A stretch of 64,000 bases of DNA from Actinomycetes bacterium. Lineage in GTDB: Bacteria; Actinomycetota; Acidimicrobiia; Acidimicrobiales; JAMCPL01. Position numbers and translations under genes: made by a program. The notes beneath the pieces were generated by a model, which saw nothing but the letters and a program-made list of their open reading frames with translations, was not told where the DNA came from and made no database searches. Below are positions 24,999 to 34,320 of the stretch, in pieces. The DNA is taken from the NCBI GenBank assembly GCA_021816935.1, contig JAKAWR010000007.1, positions 1 to 64,000 on the forward strand. Reading direction: 5' to 3'. Within the stretch, counting starts at the first letter, position 1; every line of letters begins with the position of its first letter.

Positions 24999-27572
24999 AT
25001 GGCACGCGCCTACGACTTCGCCGCTGTGGAGCGGAAATGGCAGCGGATATGGGCCGACGAGCACACTTACGAAGTGGACGCGGACGACAAGCGCCCGCCC
25101 CGGTACGTGCTGTGCATGTATCCCTACCCGAGTGGCCAGGCGCACCAGGGGCACGTGCGCAATTACACGTTCGGCGACCTGCTCGTCCGCAAGCTCACCA
25201 TGGAGGGCTACGGCGTCCTCTCGCCCTTCGGCTTTGATTCATTCGGGCTTCCAGCCGAGAATGCGGCCATCAAGACAGGCGAGCATCCTCGCTCCTTTAC
25301 CGATGCCCGGATTGCGGAGCTGAAAGAGTCAGTCCTGTCCCTGGGCGCTGTATACGACTGGCGCCGGGAGGTCAAGAGCCACGACCCGGAATATATCAAG
25401 TGGAACCAGGTTATCTTCCTCAGATTCCTGGAAGCGGGCCTTGCCTACCGGGCAATGGCGCCGGTCAACTGGTGTCCGGGCTGCCAGACGGTGCTCGCCA
25501 ACGAACAGGTCCGTGACGGAGCGTGCGAGCGCTCCGGCGACCTCGTCGAGGCGAAGGACCTGGAACAGTGGTTCTACCGGACGACCGCGTACGCCGACGA
25601 GTTGCTGGACTCGCTGGATGGGCTCGGCTGGCCGGCATCGGTGAAGGTGATGCAGCGCAACTGGATCGGCCGTTCCTATGGAGCGGAAATGGACCTTGCG
25701 GTGGTCGGTAGGGAGGCGGAAGGACTTGCACTCAGGGTTTTCACCACCAGGCCCGATACGAGCTTCGGCATGACCTTTGCAGCGCTATCCCCGAAGCATC
25801 CGCTGGTTGACAGTCTCACCGTGGCCGGGCAGGAGGACGCGGTTGCGGCGGTGCGGGCGGCGGTTGCCGAGGCTTCTCGGACCGGGCGGCCGGAGGGAGA
25901 GGGTGCGGGAACCGGGCGGCCGGAGGGTGGGGGAGTGGGGGGTCGCGCGGCCGCCGAGGGATCGGAGGGTGAGGGCGAGGGTGAGGGTGAGGGTGAGGGC
26001 ACCGAAGAGGTGGGCCCGAGAGGGGCGTTCACTGGCAGCTACGTGACGAACCCTTTTACCGCTCAGCCCGTCCCGGTCTACGTGGTCGACTATGTCCTCA
26101 TGGGATACGGCACCGGAGCGATCATGGCCGTGCCGGCCGAGGACGAGCGCGACTTCGCGTTTGCGGAGCTGTTCGGGCTCCCTGTGGTGCGGACGACCCG
26201 CCCTCCCGATGACTTCGGGGGCGGGGCGTGGACGGGTACCGGGGCAAAGATCAACTCAGGTTTCCTTGACGGGATGGATGTAGACTCGGCCAAGGAGGCT
26301 GCTATCTCGTGGCTTGAGGAGAACGGCCTCGGCAAGCGCCAGGTCAACTACCGTCTCCGCGATTGGCTGGTTTCCAGGCAGCGCTACTGGGGGTGTCCGA
26401 TCCCGGTCGTCCATTGCCCGGCGTGCGGAATTGTCGGTGTCCCGGAGAAGGACCTTCCGCTGCTTGCACCCGATGACGTGGAGTTCTCCGCGACGGGGGA
26501 GTCACCCCTTTCCAGGCATCCGAGCTTCAAGTATACGGCCTGTCCGAAATGCGGGGAGGATGCGCTGCGTGACACCGACACTCTGGATACATTCGTCGAC
26601 TCGTCCTGGTACTTCCTGCGCTTCTGCGATCCCTGGTCGAAGGAGCGGCCGTTCGACCCGAGGACGGCCGCGCACTTCATGCCCGTCGACCAGTACATCG
26701 GCGGGATCGAGCACGCGATACTCCACCTCATGTACGCGCGTTTCTTCACGAAGGCGTTGATCGACGTAGGCCTTGCGCCGGGGATCGAGCGGGAGCCCTT
26801 CTCCCGGCTTTTCACCCAGGGGATGATACGTATGGGTGGCGGGAAGATGTCCAAGTCAAAGGGCAACCTCGTGGCGCCGTCGAAATACCTGGGGACGGTG
26901 GGTGCTGACTCGCTTCGGCTTTTCCACCTGTTTGCCGGGCCACCCACCGACGATCTCGACTGGACCGAGCAGACCGAGCAGATCATAGAGGGATGCTCCC
27001 GGTTCCTCGACCGGCTGTGGCGGGCCGCGACTCGTAACCTGGCCGAGGTGGATTCCGGTCCCGAGGCAGAGGCAGCAGAGGCAGCAGAGGCGCTGGAGCG
27101 GCTCTGCCACAGGACGATAGCGAGGGTGACAGAGGACATCGGGCGCTGGTCGTTCAACACAGCAGTGGCTGCATGTATGGAGATGCTCAACGCGATGGGC
27201 GATTTCTCCAGGCGCCTGGCGGGGCGGAGCGCTGGCTACGATCGAGCTGTCGACACGCTGCTCACCCTTCTGGCGCCGATGGTGCCACACGTCACGGCCG
27301 AGCTGTGGGAGATGCGCCACGGCGAAGGGGCGAGAGTGCACCTGGAGGGGTGGCCAGGATACGACGCGGAGCTTGCCAGGGAGGAGAAGGCGATTCTCGT
27401 TGTGCAGGTGAACGGCAAGGTGCGGGACCGGATGGAGGTAAGCCCGGACATTTCCGAGAAGGAGGCTGAAGCGCTTGCCCTGGCTTCCCCGAAGATCACA
27501 GGGCTTCTCGGTGATGGCGGACCTAAGCGGGTGGTGGCCCGGCCGCCTAAGCTCGTGAACCTGGTCGTCTGA
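24999..27572 (+). CDS. leuS: Leucyl-tRNA synthetase
   Basis: An 857-residue class Ia synthetase that charges tRNA-Leu. The HIGH-type motif is [18 protein letters not shown] (near residue 45), the zinc/cysteine region is [16 protein letters not shown], the editing CP1 domain runs from about 225 to 420, and [17 protein letters not shown] is the ATP-loop. The anticodon-binding and C-terminal domains are complete. Inside CP1, about 50 residues (roughly 288-338) are a Gly/Glu/Arg-rich insertion encoded by direct repeats and an (EG)6 hexanucleotide run; the conserved editing motif after it ([18 protein letters not shown]) is intact. Confidence 0.97.
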   Translation: MARAYDFAAVERKWQRIWADEHTYEVDADDKRPPRYVLCMYPYPSGQAHQGHVRNYTFGDLLVRKLTMEGYGVLSPFGFDSFGLPAENAAIKTGEHPRSFTDARIAELKESVLSLGAVYDWRREVKSHDPEYIKWNQVIFLRFLEAGLAYRAMAPVNWCPGCQTVLANEQVRDGACERSGDLVEAKDLEQWFYRTTAYADELLDSLDGLGWPASVKVMQRNWIGRSYGAEMDLAVVGREAEGLALRVFTTRPDTSFGMTFAALSPKHPLVDSLTVAGQEDAVAAVRAAVAEASRTGRPEGEGAGTGRPEGGGVGGRAAAEGSEGEGEGEGEGEGTEEVGPRGAFTGSYVTNPFTAQPVPVYVVDYVLMGYGTGAIMAVPAEDERDFAFAELFGLPVVRTTRPPDDFGGGAWTGTGAKINSGFLDGMDVDSAKEAAISWLEENGLGKRQVNYRLRDWLVSRQRYWGCPIPVVHCPACGIVGVPEKDLPLLAPDDVEFSATGESPLSRHPSFKYTACPKCGEDALRDTDTLDTFVDSSWYFLRFCDPWSKERPFDPRTAAHFMPVDQYIGGIEHAILHLMYARFFTKALIDVGLAPGIEREPFSRLFTQGMIRMGGGKMSKSKGNLVAPSKYLGTVGADSLRLFHLFAGPPTDDLDWTEQTEQIIEGCSRFLDRLWRAATRNLAEVDSGPEAEAAEAAEALERLCHRTIARVTEDIGRWSFNTAVAACMEMLNAMGDFSRRLAGRSAGYDRAVDTLLTLLAPMVPHVTAELWEMRHGEGARVHLEGWPGYDAELAREEKAILVVQVNGKVRDRMEVSPDISEKEAEALALASPKITGLLGDGGPKRVVARPPKLVNLVV
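25965..26000 (+). repeat. Hexanucleotide tandem repeat (GAGGGY)6 inside leuS
   Basis: Six copies of GAGGGT/GAGGGC encode alternating Glu-Gly in the CP1 insertion. Just upstream, ACCGGGCGGCCGGAGGG occurs twice (around 25890 and 25911-25927). Confidence 0.9.
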
Positions 27573-27585
27573 TCCACCGGCCGGG

Positions 27586-28140
27586 TCAGACTGCGAGTAG
27601 GGTGTGGACCGGGCGGCCGGCGAGCTTGTCGCGTCCGTGGAGCGATGCGAGCTCCAGTAGCACGCTGATGCCGATCACCTCGCCTCCTGCCTCCTCGACG
27701 AGGGAGGCCGCGACCTCAGCCGTGCCACCGGTGGCGAGGACGTCGTCGACTATCAGGACCTTCCTTCCCTGCGCAAGGGCGTCACGGTGGATCTCCAGGG
27801 TTTCGGATCCGTACTCGAGCTCGTATGATTGCGCATACGTGGGGGCAGGGAGTTTTCCCGCCTTGCGCATCGGGATGAGACCGGCGCCGAGGTGGTAGGC
27901 GACGGGGGAGGCAAGGATGAATCCGCGGGCCTCGATTCCCGCGACATGGTCGACGGAGCCGAGGAACGGTCGCGCCATTACATCGATTGCCTGCGCGAAC
28001 GCGGCTGCGTCGGCGAGTAGCGGCGTGATGTCCTTGAACGTGATCCCGGGTCGCGGGAAGTCCGGGATATCTCGGATTGCGGAAGCGACTAGCCTTCGGA
28101 TGCTGGTCGGTAGCACGTCCGGCGTTCTACGGGCGGCCAT
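27586..28140 (-). CDS. apt: Adenine phosphoribosyltransferase
   Basis: A 184-residue enzyme that salvages adenine with PRPP to AMP. Motifs: IRDIPDFPRPGITFKDITPLL, GIEARGFILASPVAYHLGAG, RKAGKLP and the PRPP loop VLIVDDVLATGGTAEVA. ATG 28140 was chosen because it lies 3 bp behind the upstream membrane-protein stop; a longer frame to 28230 would overlap that gene. Actinobacteria often place apt before relA; here the 3' neighbour is the convergent leuS. Confidence 0.95.
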   Translation of the reverse strand: MAARRTPDVLPTSIRRLVASAIRDIPDFPRPGITFKDITPLLADAAAFAQAIDVMARPFLGSVDHVAGIEARGFILASPVAYHLGAGLIPMRKAGKLPAPTYAQSYELEYGSETLEIHRDALAQGRKVLIVDDVLATGGTAEVAASLVEEAGGEVIGISVLLELASLHGRDKLAGRPVHTLLAV

Positions 28141-28142
28141 GG

Positions 28143-28973
28143 TCACCCAGAAGGTTGCTCTCCCATGTCGGCCGCCCCGGCCCCGGCTCTGGTCCCAGCT
28201 CCCTCGCCGCCGCCATCGGCCTCGTCGCACCCCCCTGCTGCGGAGGCTGCATCAGAGCGTTGTCCCGATCCGGGAACGCCAGTCCCGGCTCTCGTCTCGA
28301 GCCGGTCCATGCGCCGCTTGATCTCGTTGCGGGCCCGGCCGAGGTATCCGCTGGAACGCAGCGCACTCACGAGCCAGAGTGTGGTGACGATCAGGGCGGC
28401 GCTCGAGTCGATCGAGACCACAATCGCCGAAGGGATGGAGTTGCCGTAGGGTTCCGGGACGGCGCGCGTCCCGTAATAGAGAGCCTGCGCACCGGCTCCG
28501 AGATCCCATAGCACGGCGGCTACGACGGTCGCCATCAGGTAGTCGAGGTCCCATGCCCACCAGACTGCCCCGACCCATGGTAGGACGAACGTCAGCCAGA
28601 GAGGTCCCACGCTCGTGGGATCTGGAATAGTTTCGGCAAGAGCGAAAAACACCGCGACCGAAAGGATCAACAGGGCCGGAAATATCCTGATCCCGCGATG
28701 GCGGAAGGGCAGTACCGCTCCGGCGAGGGCTGCCGCCGCGGGGATCAGGAACCAGAGCGGGGATCCGCTCAGAGCGGACCGGGGAAGCAGCAACACCAGA
28801 AGGTGGGCCGTAGCGTGGCGCGACATGCCATTGATCGTCTTAGCGAAGGGCAACCACTCGGTCATGGCGAAGAAGATGATGAGGCAGAGGCCGCCTGTAA
28901 TTGCTTCGACTCGGCCCATGCCAGAACCCCGGGGGTCGCCGCCTCCGGTCCCGGCCGGGCGCTCTACCTCCAT
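28143..28973 (-). CDS. Polytopic membrane protein, unknown function
   Basis: About 276 residues with five or six hydrophobic helices between residues 20 and 200 (for example VEAITGGLCLIIFFAMTEWL and VLPWVGAVWWAWDLDYLMA), then a charged helix (RNEIKRRMDRLE) and a Gly/Ala/Asp-rich tail of about 45 residues. No family recognised. Starts at 29045, 28973 and 28919 are all possible; TATCGT directly before 28973 could be a -10 box, which would favour 28919. It precedes apt by 3 bp and is likely co-transcribed. Confidence 0.65.
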   Translation of the reverse strand: MEVERPAGTGGGDPRGSGMGRVEAITGGLCLIIFFAMTEWLPFAKTINGMSRHATAHLLVLLLPRSALSGSPLWFLIPAAAALAGAVLPFRHRGIRIFPALLILSVAVFFALAETIPDPTSVGPLWLTFVLPWVGAVWWAWDLDYLMATVVAAVLWDLGAGAQALYYGTRAVPEPYGNSIPSAIVVSIDSSAALIVTTLWLVSALRSSGYLGRARNEIKRRMDRLETRAGTGVPGSGQRSDAASAAGGCDEADGGGEGAGTRAGAGAADMGEQPSG

Positions 28974-29108
28974 ACGATAACCACCGTTGGCATGCGGAAG
29001 GCTAGATCCGGCAATGCCATCTGCAGCAGCCTCCCGTTCCGGCATGGCGTGACCAGCGTCGCTGTTCGGCTTTCGTGGACGGGCGTTCCGTGTGGGAGCG
29101 ACAGGTGG

Positions 29109-30440
29109 CTACTGCGGGAAGCCCGTCTGGCAATCCATGGCCATGACTCCGGCCATCCCGTGCGGCTTGTAGGGGTCGGGCACAGGTTGGTTGGCAAAGC
29201 GATCCTTGATCCACTGGACCATGTCGGGTGTGGACGGCGCTATCACCCCGGTATGGCTCATGCCCGGATAGAGCCAGCGCTGAACCCCAGCGCCTATCTT
29301 GCAGAGATGCTGAGCGAGAAACTGTGTCGAAATGACCGGTATCTGCTTGTCCTTGGTTCCCTGGATCAGGAGAAGCGGTACACCCGTCGGCGTTGCAAAG
29401 TTCTCGGGGTCGTTCGCCATGATGATCTTGTGCCAAGCCGGGACCGTGAAGGGGTCCTTCGGGACGAGCTGTGCCATCGTGTATCTGTCGGCGTGGTTCG
29501 CGACGTAGTTGTAACAACCCTTCGAGAGGATCGGCAGCAGCTTCATTGCGAGTGGAGAGGCAACCTCGTTGAGCGGCGCGGCGGCCGATCCGTACGCTTC
29601 GTTCATGCCCACCGCGGCCATGAGGACGTAATAGCGGTACCGGCTCGTCTTGAGGAAGCTGTAAATGTAGGCAAACTGCGAGGGGGGGGCTCCGGCCACC
29701 ACGCCTTTCAGCTGGAGTCCGGTTCCGTAGGACCTGCCGATGTCCCAGGTGAACATCGCCGTTTGACCCCCTTCAGAGTGCCCCCACACGACGTAGTCGG
29801 CACTGGCGTGAGCAACGGCCAGGTTGCCTACCGCTTTGACGATGTCAATCGTGTTCTGTGCCGCGACGTTGCCTACGAGATAGGGAAGAAGGCCCGCTGT
29901 TCCCTCTCCCTGGTAGTCCGAGGCGGTGACCTCCCAGCCCGCATTCAAGAGGGCATTGATCGAAGGGACGGCATTGGAGGCGTCGAGGGACGGAGCGCAT
30001 TGCGGTGCCATCCCGTTGGTACCGTGCGCCCAGCTGACAACCGGGAATCCGCCGGCCGGGGGCGTAGTATTCGGAACGTAGACGAGCCCCGTGACAAGTT
30101 CAGGTTTCTCCTGCTCTGACCTCGACACGTACATCACCCGGTAGGCGGTTCCGTCCACTCCCGAGGCGGGTACCCTTTCATATTTCACGAGCGTGCCGGG
30201 AGTGTGGCTGTAGGTCTTGGGCGTCGAGTAGAAGGACGGCAGTCCCTCCGGCGGAGGGAGGGTTGTCGGGGACGTAGAGTGCGAGGATGTCGAGCTACAT
30301 GCGGCGACTCCGAGGGCCAGAGCAACCAGGCCTGTTGCCGCACATGAGGCGGCTCTGAGCGTGCTCGCCCTGCGCCTGATGGCAGCATGTCGTGGCCCGG
30401 CAGAGTGGGGCTTCGATACGAAACTGGATTCTGACTGCAT
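29109..30440 (-). CDS. Secreted lipoprotein lipase (LIP/secretory lipase family)
   Basis: A 443-residue protein with a long basic leader and the lipobox LGVAACSS (Cys near residue 48), so it is probably a lipid-anchored exported protein. The alpha/beta-hydrolase part shows VVSWAHGTNGMAPQCAPS, the nucleophile in VVWGHSEGGQTA, a likely Asp in LLLIQGTKDKQIPV and His in YPGMSHTGVI. Such enzymes cleave triacylglycerols or other esters outside the cell. A TTG at 30458 is a possible earlier start. MITE copy 1 lies 41 bp upstream. Confidence 0.88.
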   Translation of the reverse strand: MQSESSFVSKPHSAGPRHAAIRRRASTLRAASCAATGLVALALGVAACSSTSSHSTSPTTLPPPEGLPSFYSTPKTYSHTPGTLVKYERVPASGVDGTAYRVMYVSRSEQEKPELVTGLVYVPNTTPPAGGFPVVSWAHGTNGMAPQCAPSLDASNAVPSINALLNAGWEVTASDYQGEGTAGLLPYLVGNVAAQNTIDIVKAVGNLAVAHASADYVVWGHSEGGQTAMFTWDIGRSYGTGLQLKGVVAGAPPSQFAYIYSFLKTSRYRYYVLMAAVGMNEAYGSAAAPLNEVASPLAMKLLPILSKGCYNYVANHADRYTMAQLVPKDPFTVPAWHKIIMANDPENFATPTGVPLLLIQGTKDKQIPVISTQFLAQHLCKIGAGVQRWLYPGMSHTGVIAPSTPDMVQWIKDRFANQPVPDPYKPHGMAGVMAMDCQTGFPQ

Positions 30441-30481
30441 CAAGCCATACTGCCACAACGGACCGACTCAGGCAATGGTAA

Positions 30482-30686
30482 GGGCCCGTGTCATCATTAG
30501 TGGGATGATATCCGGCGAGTCAGGGGCGTCATCTGGCAAGGATGCGCAACAGTCCGGTGGACTGTTGCGGGACAGGCATGGCGAAGCACATTGTATGCAT
30601 GTACCAGGGAGTACATCGAGGACGAGGACACAGCCAGGGGCGTCATCTGGCCGTCGGGATCGCTCAATTAATTATGACACGGGCCC
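30482..30686. mobile_element. 205-bp MITE, copy 1
   Basis: A non-autonomous element with terminal inverted repeats GGGCCCGTGTCATAATTA (imperfect at the left end) and flanked by TAA on both sides (30479-30481, 30687-30689), a likely 3-bp target duplication. It is 203/205 identical to copy 2 at 38015-38219 in the opposite direction. Inside are a 10-bp perfect hairpin (30546-30568), a second hairpin ATGTAC/GTACAT and two direct copies of CAGGGGCGTCATCTGG (30521-30536, 30635-30650). A TNA target resembles IS5-type elements, but no transposase is present. Confidence 0.92.
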
Positions 30687-30710
30687 TAAGCGCCGACGCC
30701 CGCAGATTAC

Positions 30711-32372
30711 TCAGAGGAGCCCTCCCGGCCAGCCGCCGGAACCGAAACCGCCTGAGCCGCCGGATCCCGAAGAACCCAAGCCACCCGAGCCGGAGCCGCC
30801 GGAGCCGATGCCGCCACCGCCGCAGATCCCGTTCAGTATGCCGCTGAGGCCGCCACCCGAGTTACCGGACCCGGAAGAACCCGAGCCACCGCCACAACCG
30901 CAGCCGCCCGAGCCACCGGAACCCGAGCCACCGCCAGTTATGCAGGGTATCGAAGTGGGTGGACCCGCAGGGGACCCACTTGACCCTCCGCCCGACACGC
31001 CGTTCAGAATCCCGCTGAGGCCGGTGGCGGACCCGGAGTCACTGCCGGAACTCCCCGACTTCTCGCCGCCACCGGGGATGCCGCCGAGCCCACCCATATT
31101 GCCGAGCAGCGATGACAGGTTCTTGAGAAGGCCATTGAGTGATTCGGTCTGGCTTGCCGGCGGAGCCGTAATGTTGACCGTAGAACCGAATCCAGAAAAC
31201 GTTACCGTTCCGGTCACCTTGATAGTGATGGGTGTGGAGGGCAGCTTGATCGGTGGGAGCGGACACGTCGTAGAGGTTGTCTCACCGCCGGAGCCACCTG
31301 TCGCAGTCGAGAAGATCGTCGATAGTGAGGGCAGCGTGTCAGACGCGTTCACCGTCACCTGTCTCACGAGGCCGTCTGAGTTGTCCACGTAGCTGTCGAC
31401 TTCAATGCTGAGACCCTTCAGCACTGCGGAAATCTGGCTCGCGGTCACGGGGAGCTTCCTTCCCGATTTGCTGGCAGCCTTCTGCAGCGACGACGTTACA
31501 TCCTGTATAACCTTCGGAACGTTGATTGCTGCCCTGTAGACGGTCGTTGCGTTGCTTCCAACAGTTGCCGTGCCCCCGGCCTTGATCCCGCCCGTCACGT
31601 AGGGTGAGAGAAGGTCACTGAGGCCTCCAGGAGCTGCGAAGTAGAAGGTGCTAAGGTCCGGGAGCCTTGAAGCAATTCCCGCCGGTACGGCCGCAGATAC
31701 CCACGGCTTGCCACTGGAAAGACTTCCGACGATGGGGATGTTCACGTATACGTTGCCGCCCACCGAAACCACCTGGATCGTCCCTACAAGGCTGCCTATG
31801 ACACCCGAAATGTTGGCTTTCACCTGGAGGGCCTTGGATGCCAGGTCCACTGCTCCAGAAGCCGTTGCACTCACTGTGATGGAGTTGCCGGAGCCGGAGC
31901 CGCCCCTGCCCGACGAGGAGAGCAGTCCACCGATCATTGGTGGCAGATCGAGGCCGGTCACCGTGACGTTTCCGGAAGCCGAGAACTTGGCCGTCTGCGG
32001 ACCCGTGCCGCTGCCGGACCCGCCGCCGGTTACCGGGAGCTTGACGCCGGAGCCCCTACCCACGTGGGTTCCCAACCCGCCTTTGCGGTTGTGCGACCAT
32101 GCCCCACCAGGACCGATCCCTGACCTTAGATTCCCGGGATGGCGATTCGGGTAGCCTGCCGGATGGCGATTCGCCAGGAGCGTCACACCTGCACCACCTC
32201 CCGCCACGAGCGCGGCTGCGACGATACCTACAACGGCATCCCTGACAAGGGTGCTGTGGAGGAAACCGATGCCCCGCCCCGAGGCCCTGGGTGAAGCCGG
32301 CTCAACGAACGGTACCCTGCGTGCTGCTGCCGGTGCCTTGCGGGCAACCGAGAACGTTCCGAGCTCTTCCAT
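30711..32372 (-). CDS. Membrane-anchored LppX-like surface protein with Gly/Ser-rich tail
   Basis: A 553-residue protein. A cytoplasmic N-terminus of about 40 residues leads to a single membrane helix (DAVVGIVAAALVAGGGAGVT), a Gly-rich linker, a LppX/LolA-like domain (about 110-420) with GNVYVNIPIVGSLSSGKPWVSAAV and FSGFGSTVNITAPP, and then about 130 residues dominated by Gly and Ser with Cys-rich patches (CGCGGGSGSSGS). It is paralogous to the lipoprotein at 37019-37939. ATG 32372 has a good GAGGAGG ribosome site 8 nt before it. It ends 24 bp from MITE copy 1. The role is probably lipid or cell-surface related, by analogy only. Confidence 0.75.
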   Translation of the reverse strand: MEELGTFSVARKAPAAARRVPFVEPASPRASGRGIGFLHSTLVRDAVVGIVAAALVAGGGAGVTLLANRHPAGYPNRHPGNLRSGIGPGGAWSHNRKGGLGTHVGRGSGVKLPVTGGGSGSGTGPQTAKFSASGNVTVTGLDLPPMIGGLLSSSGRGGSGSGNSITVSATASGAVDLASKALQVKANISGVIGSLVGTIQVVSVGGNVYVNIPIVGSLSSGKPWVSAAVPAGIASRLPDLSTFYFAAPGGLSDLLSPYVTGGIKAGGTATVGSNATTVYRAAINVPKVIQDVTSSLQKAASKSGRKLPVTASQISAVLKGLSIEVDSYVDNSDGLVRQVTVNASDTLPSLSTIFSTATGGSGGETTSTTCPLPPIKLPSTPITIKVTGTVTFSGFGSTVNITAPPASQTESLNGLLKNLSSLLGNMGGLGGIPGGGEKSGSSGSDSGSATGLSGILNGVSGGGSSGSPAGPPTSIPCITGGGSGSGGSGGCGCGGGSGSSGSGNSGGGLSGILNGICGGGGIGSGGSGSGGLGSSGSGGSGGFGSGGWPGGLL

Positions 32373-32669
32373 CAAAGTGCCTCCTCGATACGGTCGAGAC
32401 TGCCACACCTCTCGGTGTCGCATCTCTCGACGGTCTCTCTGCTCCTCTCCCAGTAGCTTGCCCGCCGACGCGCCACCCTCCCAGGCGACACCCCAATCCG
32501 GTGCCCGCAGCGGCTCAGTAAGCACGCTGCCAGCTGAACTCCTCACTGAGATCCGCAATATACTATCAACTAGATCGTACCAGATCGTGGTGATTACTGC
32601 AAGGGGAGGCGCTGAGGTCTCAGGGGGTCGGGGTCTTGCCACGTGAGCCGGCGCGACCCGGTGCCGAGG
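32373..32669. other. Upstream region of the surface-protein gene
   Basis: No gene supported. An AT-rich patch around 32555-32580 (TATACTATCAACTAG on the plus strand) stands out from the GC-rich surroundings and is a plausible promoter area for the leftward gene at 30711-32372. The long in-frame leader (starts up to 32642) runs through it and is therefore unlikely to be coding. Confidence 0.35.
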
Positions 32670-33335
32670 TCAGTAGTGCGGCTCAGCGTCGAAGAATCGA
32701 CTCTCCAGGGCAGCGCAGAGCCAGTGGTAGATAGCCTGGTGGAGTTGCTGGACCTCCGATACGTTGCCCGGCGGGACGCGGATCGACAGGTCGGCTATCT
32801 CGCCCAAGGGTTCCCCTGGATCCCCCGTCATGGCGAGTACTTTCATTCCCCTGGCCCTTGCAGCGAGGCCTGCGAGCACCACGTTCCTGGAGCTGCCGGA
32901 GGTCGAGATCGCCCAAAGCAGGTCTCCGCTCCGGCCGTAGCCGTAGACCTGCTGGGCGAAAATCATGTCGCCGGCGGTGTCGTTGCCGATGGCGGTGATG
33001 AGGGCGGTCTGTGACGAGAGGCTCACCGCGGGAAGTGCACCCTCGAGATGGCCTGCCAGGTAGCCGGCTTCGGAGGCGAGACGAGCCGGTGCGGCAGCCT
33101 CGATCCGGTGCCGGTCGCTGCCGGTTACAGGTCGTGGCACGATCATCGACTTCATGAGCTCGCCAACAATGTGCTCGGCATCGGCCGCGCTCCCGCCGTT
33201 TCCGCATACGAGCACCTTGCCGTCCGCCGCATAGGTCCCGGCCAGCAGCTCGAGAGCCCCCTCGACCTCCGGCCTGATACCGGCCAGATCCGGGTGCCTG
33301 TTCAACAGGGCTGCAATGCTGTCCATCAACACCAC
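32670..33335 (-). CDS. gmhA: Sedoheptulose-7-phosphate isomerase (SIS domain)
   Basis: A 221-residue SIS-fold protein. VLVCGNGGSAADAEHIVGEL is the GmhA sugar-phosphate loop, LITAIGNDTAGDMIFAQQVYG the central helix and WAISTSGSSRNVVLA the SIS signature; EVQQLHQAIYHWLC supplies the catalytic His. GmhA turns sedoheptulose-7-P into heptose-7-P, the first step to nucleotide-activated heptose. ATG 33326 and GTG 33335 are both possible starts. It lies 134 bp behind a HAD phosphatase and a heptose-kinase-like gene, which supports the pathway call. Confidence 0.9.
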   Translation of the reverse strand: MVLMDSIAALLNRHPDLAGIRPEVEGALELLAGTYAADGKVLVCGNGGSAADAEHIVGELMKSMIVPRPVTGSDRHRIEAAAPARLASEAGYLAGHLEGALPAVSLSSQTALITAIGNDTAGDMIFAQQVYGYGRSGDLLWAISTSGSSRNVVLAGLAARARGMKVLAMTGDPGEPLGEIADLSIRVPPGNVSEVQQLHQAIYHWLCAALESRFFDAEPHY

Positions 33336-33468
33336 AAGCTACCGGATCGGCCGGTGCCTTGGCAGGTATCGTGCTCACCTGCCCCCGGTTCGCAGTGTCC
33401 GTCCGGCCCGCCCTTACCAGCCCTGCCGGCCAGCCCCGAGCGGTCGCGGACCACGATTCGTCCGCCCG

Positions 33469-34320
33469 TCAATCCGGGGCGCCATAATTCGTCGGCCACA
33501 AGAGCCGGGCAACAGCATCGCCCTGCGAGTAGTCGGGAACCAGAATCGACGCACCTGCCGAGACCAGCCGCCGGATTTTCGCCGGGTCCCAACCTGAACG
33601 GTATCGCTCGTCGGAGGCAATTCCGAGGCCGATCGCCCCCACCTTTGCGGCGCAGCGGATCTCAACCGGTCCGTCGCCGATCACAAGCAACTCTCCCGAT
33701 CGCAATCCTTCCCGCCTTACCAGGTCCTCCACTATCTGCTCCTTTCCATGAGCACCGCTATAGTCGAGTGCTCCGCACAGTCGCCCTTCGAAACGCGCTT
33801 CGACGCCGAGCGCTGCCGCCTCGTGTACAACGTCGGAATGGTCGGTTCCGCTTGCGAGTGACAGTTCGACGTGGTGACGGGAGAGCGTATCCATGAACGC
33901 CAACGCACCGCGAACAAGGAGATCGTCACGCGAAGTGTCTCCTGCATCTAGCTTTTCCAGGCGCCCGTTCACGATTGAGCGCAACTCGCGCGCGTAGCGT
34001 ACCTTGTAGTCTCCAGGCTCGGCGGGCATCTTGCCGTGGCTGCGGATCCAGCTAGCGAGCCACTTCATCTGCTCGATGGTCAGCTCTCCGGCAGACCCTT
34101 CCACGTAGCGGGCCGCCTCCCTCTCGAGTTCGGCAGCATCCTTGCCGTCGACCTTGCCGATTGCCTGCATCATGTGGCTGATCATCACCTCTTCCCAACC
34201 CTGACGAAGAAGAGACAGCGTGCCATCGAAGTCGAAAAGCGCATGGCGGATCTTGCCCTGTGCGCCAGCGACGGCGGCCGGATCGTTTACCCACGGGTTT
34301 GGTGGTTCTTCCATACTCAT
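33469..34320 (-). CDS. HAD-superfamily phosphatase/hydrolase in heptose operon
   Basis: A 283-residue HAD hydrolase. Motif I is HALFDFDGTLSLLRQG (near residue 30), motif II the Ser/Thr in ELSLASGTDHSDV, and motif III/IV GELLVIGDGPVEIRCA. A helical cap lies between. In heptose pathways a HAD enzyme (GmhB) removes the 7-phosphate of the bisphosphate; this protein is longer than GmhB and of a different HAD class, so it may replace that step or act on another sugar phosphate. Its ATG overlaps the kinase stop by 4 bp. Confidence 0.8.
   Translation of the reverse strand: MSMEEPPNPWVNDPAAVAGAQGKIRHALFDFDGTLSLLRQGWEEVMISHMMQAIGKVDGKDAAELEREAARYVEGSAGELTIEQMKWLASWIRSHGKMPAEPGDYKVRYARELRSIVNGRLEKLDAGDTSRDDLLVRGALAFMDTLSRHHVELSLASGTDHSDVVHEAAALGVEARFEGRLCGALDYSGAHGKEQIVEDLVRREGLRSGELLVIGDGPVEIRCAAKVGAIGLGIASDERYRSGWDPAKIRRLVSAGASILVPDYSQGDAVARLLWPTNYGAPD

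Noticed and set aside
30504-30690. Open frame of about 61 codons inside MITE copy 1 (and its match in copy 2)
   Set aside because: Its conservation is explained by the recent common origin of the copies; it has no start context, family or codon signature.
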